NCBI GenBank assembly: GCA_028723145.1
Contig: JAQYFM010000284.1
Coordinates: forward strand, 1-9,641
DNA: 9,641 nucleotides
Origin: Spirochaetales bacterium
GTDB taxonomy: Bacteria > Spirochaetota > Spirochaetia > Sphaerochaetales > Sphaerochaetaceae
Direction of reading: 5' to 3'
Shown piece by piece: positions 1-5,132 of this stretch (its first letter is position 1; every line of letters begins with the position of its first letter). A program made the translations under genes and the position numbers. The notes below the pieces were generated by a model. That model searched no databases. It was not told the DNA's origin and was given only the letters and a program-made list of their open reading frames with translations.

Positions 1-604
1 CACCATTTTCAATTGCTTCAATTGCCGTTTCATATTCTGCAGCACTATGACCAATTGAAACCTTACATCTATCTTCACTCTTTATGTGCTTGATAAGATC
101 TAAAGCACACTTTCCTTCTGGAGCAATAGTAATATAAAGAATGTTGTTACCTGAAATTTCTTGATAGTAATCGAATAGCTTTGGGTCTCCATCCAATATT
201 AATTCAGGAGCCATAGCACCTTTATATTCCAAAGATAAGAAAGGTCCTTCAAGATGAATTCCTTCAAGCCTTGATCCATCAAGTCCTCTATCTATTGCTT
301 CTTTTAAAATTTTTAATATTCTCTCAGTTGTTTCCTTTGTATCTGTCATAACAGATGCTAAGAAGGAAGTAACACCTTTAGAAGCAAAGAACTTTGAGAG
401 CTTATTAACATCCTCATAGCTTTCAATATGATTTACATCAATCATATCACCACCATGAGTATGGATATCAAAAAAGCCTGGAATTATTATTCTATCATCG
501 ATTTCATTAGTTTCATTAATAGAGCTGATTTTTCCATCCTCTATCTCGATAGCCCTAGAGACTAATGAAGAACCAATTAGAACCTTTGATGCAGAAATAG
601 TCAT
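1..604 (-). CDS. nagA: N-acetylglucosamine-6-phosphate deacetylase-like protein, N-terminal half (runs off the window)
   Basis: This cytoplasmic amidohydrolase-superfamily enzyme should remove acetate from an N-acetylhexosamine 6-phosphate. The reading frame begins at ATG 604 and gives 201 codons before the window edge, about half of a normal NagA of roughly 380 residues. Visible motifs are PGFFDIHTHG (42-51, with the HxH at 48 and 50), HLEGPF (117-122, E119 the expected metal ligand) and SIGHS (183-187, H186 an expected metal ligand). The start is supported by AAGGAGG seven bases upstream, inside the end of the nagB-like gene, and by a TAATG overlap with that gene's stop. One oddity: where NagA enzymes usually read KGAH or KGTH after the EGP motif, with the His contacting substrate, this protein reads KGAM (M131). 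The family call is firm. Whether the substrate is GlcNAc-6-P, GalNAc-6-P or another acylated sugar phosphate is open. Confidence 0.9.
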   Translation of the reverse strand, partial: MTISASKVLIGSSLVSRAIEIEDGKISSINETNEIDDRIIIPGFFDIHTHGGDMIDVNHIESYEDVNKLSKFFASKGVTSFLASVMTDTKETTERILKILKEAIDRGLDGSRLEGIHLEGPFLSLEYKGAMAPELILDGDPKLFDYYQEISGNNILYITIAPEGKCALDLIKHIKSEDRCKVSIGHSAAEYETAIEAIENG

Positions 605-1422
605 TAGAAAGCCTCCTTTGAAGCCTCACTATTTGCAAGAATTAAAGCATCCTTATGGTTCTGAATTAATGTTACAGGGAAATGTCCAGAAGGTTCTTGG
701 AATAAAGCTTGTCTTAATACAGCTCTATGCCAACTTCTAAATACACCAAGTCTAATCTTATTAGCCATTAAGATTTCTTTCATACCAATAGTGACAGCAT
801 AAACTGGCATTGCATCAATAGCACCATTAAGATCCCCAATTGCATTAGCAACTCTAGTTTCTCTACTGATTGCAAGAACTCTAGTAGTTCTAGTTGCAAA
901 TTCCTCTGCACTTACTTCTTCAGCTTCATTGAATGCTAAATGTCCATTGATACCAATTCCACCAAAAGCGATATCAACCTTACCAAGCTTTTCAATAACT
1001 CTTAAAATCTTTCCTGGATCTTCTGGATCTGGGAAGAAGCGATTTTCAACAGGTACATTTAGTTCCTCTGGGATTTGGTTATAAACAGCTCGATCCATAA
1101 AGCCTCTAAATGAAAGAGGACTATCCTTTGAGATATATTTTTTATCATCATCAAGGTATTCATCCATATTGATGAAATAACAATTCTTAAGACTTAGTTT
1201 TCTTTCATTAACAAGTCTGACAAAGATAGGATATTGTCCAACAGGACCAACAGGACAGATGAATACAGTTTTTTCTCCTTTTTTATTGTTTTCATCTATC
1301 TGATTAACCATCTCTAGAGCTAATTCATAGAATACTTCACCGCTATCACCAAGGCATTTTACAGGTATCTTTCCTTCTGCTATTAATCTCTCTTTAGAGT
1401 ATGAGAAAACCTTCTTATCCAT
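604..1422 (-). CDS. NagB-like amino-sugar-phosphate isomerase/deaminase, divergent subfamily
   Basis: The protein has the NagB/RpiA/SOL fold and probably turns an amino-sugar 6-phosphate into a ketose phosphate plus ammonia. I chose the ATG at 1422 (272 aa): AAGGAGG lies six bases upstream, whereas the ATG at 1449 has no such site. Catalytic hallmarks are visible: MDEY (86-89, D87 matching E. coli D72) and GGIGINGHLAFNE (154-166), with H161 and E166 matching H143 and E148. N159 stands at the D141 position, and Asn is, as I recall, common there in Gram-positive NagB. The N-terminal loop is unusual: canonical enzymes read PTGGTP-like, while this one reads CPVGPVGQYP (56-65). I recall similar NagB-like proteins in Lachnospiraceae with the same GPVGQYP and a C-terminal FPVTLxQNH, here at 248-256. 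The gene lies 11 nt after the kinase gene and overlaps the deacetylase gene by 1 nt. The exact sugar is uncertain. Confidence 0.88.
   Translation of the reverse strand: MDKKVFSYSKERLIAEGKIPVKCLGDSGEVFYELALEMVNQIDENNKKGEKTVFICPVGPVGQYPIFVRLVNERKLSLKNCYFINMDEYLDDDKKYISKDSPLSFRGFMDRAVYNQIPEELNVPVENRFFPDPEDPGKILRVIEKLGKVDIAFGGIGINGHLAFNEAEEVSAEEFATRTTRVLAISRETRVANAIGDLNGAIDAMPVYAVTIGMKEILMANKIRLGVFRSWHRAVLRQALFQEPSGHFPVTLIQNHKDALILANSEASKEAF
612..618 (-). promoter_or_regulatory. Ribosome binding site of the nagA-like gene
   Basis: A perfect AAGGAGG lies inside the last codons of the nagB-like gene, seven bases before ATG 604. With the TAATG stop/start overlap it fixes the start and implies translational coupling. 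Confidence 0.85.
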
Positions 1423-1428
1423 ATCACT

Positions 1429-1435
1429 CCTCCTT
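1429..1435 (-). promoter_or_regulatory. Ribosome binding site of the nagB-like gene
   Basis: A perfect AAGGAGG overlaps the TAA stop of the kinase gene and stands six bases before ATG 1422. It decides for this start over the upstream in-frame ATG at 1449, which would add nine residues (MFIRIRRSD). Confidence 0.88.
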
Positions 1436-2588
1436 ATACGAATGAACAAAAATCATCACCTATTGAACCAATAAGAGGCTTTGCGTACTCAATAAATGAT
1501 TCATTAATAAACATATTTTCTTTATCAATATATTTTTCATCTAAGGTCCTTGCCTCTAGAATACTATCGAGGATAGGACTTTCTACAGCTTCAAATGTAT
1601 AAGGTGAAGATGAAGTTCTCTTAATTACGCTCATGTAACCATTTTTACCTTCAAGTGCACACTTTACAGAAACTCTTCCACAAGCTATTGCTTCAGCCCT
1701 ATCGACATCACTTTGCCATGAAATAGAAGCTCTACCTAAAATTCCAGGTTTTTCTGAGCGTGATTTAATACCAAGCTCCTTAATAATTAAATTTGAAAGG
1801 TGTGAAGAAACATCACCAAAATAAACACTCCTTCCAACTTGAAAAACAGGTTCCACAATTGGTTTTCCATCGCTATAGCGCATACCTTCGCTAGCTACGA
1901 TTACAACACCACCCTTCTCTTTATGAATCTTTTCAACTTTTGTTAAAAACTTATCCTTATCAAAAGCAACTTCAGGGACCAAAATAATATCAGCGCCAGG
2001 AGCCTTTCCACTTTTAGCCATGATAGCAGATGCAGTAACCCATCCTGCATCACGTCCAAGAGCCTCAATAACACAAGCGTGGATAGGAAGTCCAAGTACG
2101 TCTTCTGATGCTTCTCTAACACATGCAGCAATATATCTTGCAGCAGAACCAAAGCCAGGACTGTTATCTGTTACGGATAAATCATTATCCATCGTTTTTG
2201 GAGTACCTGTAACAACTATATTATGCTTTTTTGCAGCGTAAGATAGCTTTCTGCAAGTATCCATCGTTCCATTTCCACCAGTCATAACTACATAACCGAT
2301 ATTATTTTCTTTTAATATTGATGCAAGCTTATCATAGTCATCACCTTCTAAGTGGTCACGACCTGTTCCAATTGCAGAACCAGGGGTCCTTTCTAACTTA
2401 ATTAAATCTTCATTGCTAAGAGCAGGAAACTTATTTATTTTATTTTTTAATAATCCTCCTGTTCCAAAAGGAGCATAAAGAATGTCACCATCAAAGGACC
2501 TGTCATAAAGCTCTCTAATTGAACCTGAAAGAGAGGCATTAATAACAGCAGTTGGACCACCCCCATGCATGAATAAGATATTCTTCAT
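1434..2588 (-). CDS. Phosphofructokinase-family sugar-phosphate kinase, PPi-PFK-like lineage with an ATP-type residue
   Basis: This cytoplasmic PFK-family (PfkA/PFP) protein should phosphorylate fructose 6-phosphate or a related ketohexose 6-phosphate at C1. I start it at ATG 2588 (384 aa), preceded by AAGGAGG at seven bases and overlapping the lacI stop as TGATG. Motifs in order are GGGPTAVINAS (9-19), GSAIGTGRD (71-79), GGNGTMDT (104-111), PKTMDND (130-136, D134 the expected catalytic base), PGFGSAARY (144-152), EALGRDAGW (175-183) and ASEGMRY (232-238). The opening motif and PKT are typical of PPi-dependent enzymes. Those usually carry Asp at the position of G107 (GGND or GGDD), however, and Gly there is the ATP-type state. 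The phosphoryl donor is therefore ambiguous. Position in an amino-sugar operon suggests it handles the ketose phosphate made by the NagB-like enzyme. Tagatose 6-phosphate is an alternative substrate. The family call is very secure. Confidence 0.93.
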   Translation of the reverse strand: MKNILFMHGGGPTAVINASLSGSIRELYDRSFDGDILYAPFGTGGLLKNKINKFPALSNEDLIKLERTPGSAIGTGRDHLEGDDYDKLASILKENNIGYVVMTGGNGTMDTCRKLSYAAKKHNIVVTGTPKTMDNDLSVTDNSPGFGSAARYIAACVREASEDVLGLPIHACVIEALGRDAGWVTASAIMAKSGKAPGADIILVPEVAFDKDKFLTKVEKIHKEKGGVVIVASEGMRYSDGKPIVEPVFQVGRSVYFGDVSSHLSNLIIKELGIKSRSEKPGILGRASISWQSDVDRAEAIACGRVSVKCALEGKNGYMSVIKRTSSSPYTFEAVESPILDSILEARTLDEKYIDKENMFINESFIEYAKPLIGSIGDDFCSFV

Positions 2589-3607
2589 CAACAACCCTCC
2601 TTATCCAATGTTGATTCTCTTTCTATCAACTTATATGGAATATTGATTAAAATATTTTCTTTTCTAGGATTTAAACATCTATCAATTACTATCTTGGCAG
2701 CAAAACGTCCAATATCAGACTTAGGCACATCAAATGTAGTTAGAGCAGGACGTAAGAATGCTGATGCTTCAATATTATCAAATCCGGTTACAGCAATTTC
2801 TTCAGGAATTTTTATTCCCTTCTCATTTAAGCATCTAATGATACCTAAAGCAGCATTATCGTTAGCTGCAACTATTGCATCAGGAAAAGCTCTATTTAAT
2901 AGCCTTTTTGCTCCATCATAACCCTCTTGTGGTGATAAAAAGATATCTTCAACAAGAATGTCTTCATAATCTAGCGTTGATTTCTTTAAGCCTTCTTTAT
3001 AGCCAGTAAAACGATGTTCATTAGCAATGTTTTGTTTATCAGTTGGACCAATATAGGCTATTTTCTTACGTCCTAAATTTGCTAAATAGCAAACAGCATC
3101 TTCAATGCCTTTTCCAGCATCACAAAGTACTTCATCCATTCCGCCTATTGAATTAAGACCTGCATAAGCAATAACAGGTATACAGGATTTAATGTGTTCA
3201 ATTACATCAAGACTTGCACGACCTAAAATAATAGCAGCATCAATTTTATTATCTTGAATACTTGATGAAAAAGCTTCATCTGTAACTGTTAATATTGAAT
3301 GTTCTATATTTAAATCTAAATCCTTTTTATGAATCTCCTGGTCAATTCCCTCTAAAATCTTTGTAAAAAACGGAGAGAGAAAACTTTCATTATCAGAGAT
3401 AAATACAGTTGCTAAACGTATTTCATCAAAGGAAGCTTTAATACGGTTTGTTCTACTTTTTGCAAATCCTAGCTCAGAAGCTATCTTTAAAATCTTTTCC
3501 TGAGTTTGCTTTCCAATTCTATTTGAATTACCTGAGAGTGTTCTTGATACAGTAGACACAGAAACCCCGGCTTTATCAGCTATATCCTTTAATCTAACAT
3601 CTCTCAT
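2588..3607 (-). CDS. LacI/GalR-family transcriptional regulator of the amino-sugar operon
   Basis: A 339-residue regulator of full family length. The N-terminal helix-turn-helix is plain at 5-25 (VRLKDIADKAGVSVSTVSRTL). A periplasmic-binding-protein-like sensor domain follows from about 65 to 330, with family signatures such as LGRKKIAYIG (178-187), RFTGYKEGL (199-207), DAIVAANDNAALG (243-255) and IAVTGFDNIE (271-280). ATG 3607 is preceded by AGAGGA. It is the first gene of the operon, so it probably controls its own transcription together with the three enzymes, most simply as a repressor released by a sugar phosphate. The hinge-helix segment is atypical: after ELGF it reads AKSRTNRIK (49-57), where most relatives have xPNxxARxL, so the usual minor-groove Leu is replaced. 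EbgR-type members also diverge here. Upstream lies a cluster of matching dyad operators. Confidence 0.95.
   Translation of the reverse strand: MRDVRLKDIADKAGVSVSTVSRTLSGNSNRIGKQTQEKILKIASELGFAKSRTNRIKASFDEIRLATVFISDNESFLSPFFTKILEGIDQEIHKKDLDLNIEHSILTVTDEAFSSSIQDNKIDAAIILGRASLDVIEHIKSCIPVIAYAGLNSIGGMDEVLCDAGKGIEDAVCYLANLGRKKIAYIGPTDKQNIANEHRFTGYKEGLKKSTLDYEDILVEDIFLSPQEGYDGAKRLLNRAFPDAIVAANDNAALGIIRCLNEKGIKIPEEIAVTGFDNIEASAFLRPALTTFDVPKSDIGRFAAKIVIDRCLNPRKENILINIPYKLIERESTLDKEGC
2596..2602 (-). promoter_or_regulatory. Ribosome binding site of the kinase gene
   Basis: AAGGAGG lies within the last codons of lacI, seven bases before ATG 2588. It favours this start over the two TTG codons just upstream. 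Confidence 0.85.
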
Positions 3608-3645
3608 TTACTTCCTCTTATTTAGAGTTTACCACCATTTACATT

Positions 3646-3659
3646 ATTTGCAAGCAAAT
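3646..3659. promoter_or_regulatory. Operator-like dyad 1 (ATTTGC-AA-GCAAAT)
   Basis: A perfect inverted repeat of 6-bp arms around AA, 39 bp upstream of the lacI-family start codon. It shares the TTGC/GCAA arms of the stronger dyad 2. Its position close to the gene fits a roadblock or promoter-proximal operator for autoregulation. Assignment to the neighbouring LacI-type regulator is inference from position and symmetry. Confidence 0.6.
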
Positions 3660-3667
3660 TTTGAACA

Positions 3668-3685
3668 AATATTTGCGCAAATATT
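3668..3685. promoter_or_regulatory. Operator-like dyad 2, 18-bp perfect palindrome with central CG
   Basis: AATATTTGCGCAAATATT is perfectly self-complementary over 18 bp with a central CpG, the classic form of a LacI/GalR-family operator. It lies about 60-80 bp upstream of the lacI-family gene, and I take it as the main binding site of that regulator. Confidence 0.75.
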
Positions 3686-3694
3686 GCGCAAATA
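3673..3694. repeat. 11-bp perfect tandem repeat (TTGCGCAAATA x2) creating operator dyad 3
   Basis: The unit TTGCGCAAATA occurs twice back to back (3673-3683 and 3684-3694). Each unit contains TTGCGCAA, so a third operator core (3684-3691) sits exactly 11 bp, about one helical turn, from the centre of dyad 2. The two sites overlap, so two dimers could not both bind in the standard way unless stacked. A related half-site (ATTTGCAA, 3705-3712) follows about 22 bp further on. Confidence 0.75.
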
Positions 3695-3804
3695 AGTTAA
3701 AACTATTTGCAATAAAACAAACTAAAAGCATATTACATTAATGTTTCTTGTTTTAATTTACTATTTTATTTTTGACAAAAATGCCTTAGAAACCTTTCTC
3801 TTTA

Positions 3805-3833
3805 TTGTCGTATTACTATTTCCTATCTATAAT
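3805..3833 (+). promoter_or_regulatory. Promoter of the FMN reductase gene (TTGTCG-N17-TATAAT)
   Basis: A -35 box TTGTCG (3805-3810) is separated by exactly 17 bp from a perfect -10 box TATAAT (3828-3833). Transcription would begin near 3840 and leave a leader of about 75 nt before GTG 3916. It lies about 95-190 bp from the operator cluster, so control by the LacI-type regulator is possible but not implied. Confidence 0.65.
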
Positions 3834-3875
3834 TTGTTTCTAATTTCTTTATTAATTACATTGCTATTATTATCA

Positions 3876-3894
3876 ATAACACCCCAAATGTTAT
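3876..3894 (+). promoter_or_regulatory. Leader hairpin upstream of the FMN reductase ribosome binding site
   Basis: ATAACA (3876-3881) pairs with TGTTAT (3889-3894) around a seven-base loop CCCCAAA, ten bases before the AGGAGG. The stem is short and AT-rich, so any role in translation is speculative. Confidence 0.25.
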
Positions 3895-3915
3895 GGTTAA
3901 ATTAGGAGGGAAAAA

Positions 3916-4464
3916 GTGAAGAAAATATTATTTATAGTTGGTTCAAAAAGAAAAGAATCATTTAATAGACAATTAGCTAAACTTACTGAAAGTTTAATAG
4001 CAAATCGTGCTGATGTTTCCTACCTTGATTTCTCAAATATTCCTCTAATGGATCAAGATATTGAATACCCTGCACCAGAAGAAATTGAAAGAGTTAGAAA
4101 GCAGTGCTTATCTTCCGATGCTCTTTGGTTCTTCACACCAGAATACAACCATAGTTACCCTGGATATCTTAAAAATCTACTTGATTGGCTATCTCGTCCA
4201 CTATATAAAAATGCAGCTAGAAATGAGAATGTACTAAATGGTAAGCTATTTACAATCTCTACAGCAGCTGGAGCTTCTGGTGGTAGCTTTGTAAGGGAAA
4301 AACTTATAGAGCTTCTTACCTTTGTAAATGCAAAGGAAGCAACTACTACATATACAGGTATTACTCTAGATAGAGAAGCCTTTACCACAGGAGTTTTAAA
4401 GGCTGATACAGAAAACCTTAAAGTCCAAATAACAGAGCTTTTAGATGCATTAGTAAATAATTAA
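3916..4464 (+). CDS. NAD(P)H-dependent FMN reductase family flavoprotein
   Basis: A 182-residue flavodoxin-fold protein of normal length for the NADPH-dependent FMN reductase family (azoreductase/chromate-reductase type). The N-terminal strand and phosphate-binding loop read IVGSKRKESFNRQLA (7-21), with the family's GSxRxxSxN pattern. The signature PEYNHSYPGYLKNLLDWLSRP (75-95) is nearly canonical. A Gly/Ser-rich loop AAGASGGS (117-124) should contact the isoalloxazine ring. It starts at GTG 3916, five bases after AGGAGGG. It is cytoplasmic and soluble, with no signal peptide. Members reduce FMN or small electrophiles (quinones, azo compounds, metals), and the physiological substrate cannot be read from sequence. 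It is followed at 111 nt by a MerR-family regulator on the same strand, a common partner for such stress reductases. Divergent transcription from lacI suggests no direct link to sugar metabolism. Confidence 0.9.
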   Translation: MKKILFIVGSKRKESFNRQLAKLTESLIANRADVSYLDFSNIPLMDQDIEYPAPEEIERVRKQCLSSDALWFFTPEYNHSYPGYLKNLLDWLSRPLYKNAARNENVLNGKLFTISTAAGASGGSFVREKLIELLTFVNAKEATTTYTGITLDREAFTTGVLKADTENLKVQITELLDALVNN

Positions 4465-4478
4465 TCAGAATACTTTAG

Positions 4479-4530
4479 TCCCTCGATTGGATTAATATTA
4501 ATCTAACTAATATCGATTAGAAACGGGGGA
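4479..4530 (+). ncRNA. Candidate structured RNA element: compact three-way junction
   Basis: Three nested stems account for most of these 52 bases. The closing stem pairs TCCCTCG (4479-4485) with CGGGGGA (4524-4530), seven pairs with one G-U. Inside it are GGATTA/TAATCT (4489-4504, with a terminal G-U and a four-base loop ATAT) and CTAAT-ATCG-ATTAG (4507-4520). No run of T follows directly (only a weak TTGTTTT about 5 nt on), so it is not a clean intrinsic terminator. It may be a regulatory leader of the MerR gene, a 3' end structure of the reductase mRNA, or overlapping protein-binding DNA dyads. It matches no riboswitch consensus I recognise. The AT-rich background makes chance pairing a real possibility. 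Confidence 0.35.
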
Positions 4531-4575
4531 TAAATTGTTTTACAACAAAGTAAAAATAGTAAATAATAAAAAATT

Positions 4576-5130
4576 ATGATTAACAAAGAAAAAACAGATG
4601 AAGAGATCATTAGCCAATTAGATAACATTATAGAAAATGGTATTTCTATCGATTATGATACAAAACCCAAATATACAGTAAAAGAATTGTCAAAAAAGCT
4701 TGGACTCTCTTCTCATACTATTAGATTCTATGATAAAGAACATCTTTTTCCCTTTGTTAAGCGTGATATATGCAATGATGAAAGGTTATTTAGTGAAGCT
4801 GATTGGGCTTTTGGAAAGCTAATTAAGTGTTTAAGACAAATTGGTCTTTCTATTCATGATTGTAGATTATTTATTCTCGATACTTTAATCGGTGATGATA
4901 CTGTAAAAGAGAGATTATTAATTCTAATCAACCTACAAAAATCATTAAGAAAGCAGATCCAAGAACTGCAAGAAGCAGAACGGGATCTGCAATATAAAAT
5001 TAGATTTTACAGCTACCTCGATGAAGAAATCGAGAGTGAGAAAGAAAAAGGGATTTTTACCGATAAACAGCGTGGCCTTTTGTCAAAGCTCAAAAAGTTT
5101 GTCAGCAAGCAAAAATCCCTAGATTATTAG
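4576..5130 (+). CDS. MerR-family transcriptional regulator with N-terminal extension
   Basis: A 184-residue regulator. The winged helix-turn-helix lies at about 33-100: YTVKELSKKLGLSSHTIRFYDKEHL (33-57), then FPFVKRD (58-64) and the recognition-wing region RLFSEADWAFGKLIKCLRQIGLSI (70-93), all standard MerR pattern. A heptad-like helix at 110-147 should form the antiparallel dimer coiled coil. The tail is short, has no cluster of Cys or His for metal binding and no separate ligand domain. About 30 residues precede the DNA-binding domain, which is unusual because most MerR proteins start at the first strand. An in-frame stop three codons upstream rules out a longer start. No ribosome binding site is seen before ATG 4576. 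Candidate targets are the preceding reductase gene and the ADH promoter, which has MerR-type geometry. The stop codon is only two bases from the stop of the convergent permease gene. Confidence 0.88.
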   Translation: MINKEKTDEEIISQLDNIIENGISIDYDTKPKYTVKELSKKLGLSSHTIRFYDKEHLFPFVKRDICNDERLFSEADWAFGKLIKCLRQIGLSIHDCRLFILDTLIGDDTVKERLLILINLQKSLRKQIQELQEAERDLQYKIRFYSYLDEEIESEKEKGIFTDKQRGLLSKLKKFVSKQKSLDY

Positions 5131-5132
5131 TA

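Noticed and set aside
1423..1449. Longer NagB-like start at ATG 1449
   Set aside because: It would add MFIRIRRSD, has no ribosome binding site and overlaps the kinase gene. The ATG at 1422 has AAGGAGG at six bases.
2020..2241. Open frame on the plus strand inside the kinase gene
   Set aside because: It lies antisense to a strongly recognised PFK coding region, has no ribosome binding site and no recognisable protein. The same holds for the frames at 1943-2152 (minus), 2643-2921 (plus) and 4155-4388 (minus).
3640..3760. Promoter of the lacI-kinase-nagB-nagA operon
   Set aside because: It must lie here on the minus strand, but candidate boxes (for example TTGTTC-N16-TAATGT across dyad 1) match the consensus too poorly to annotate.
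4535..4548. TTGTT-TTAC-AACAA inverted repeat upstream of the MerR gene
   Set aside because: A short AT-rich repeat with four-base loop, easily expected by chance. It might extend a MerR autoregulatory site, but nothing supports that.
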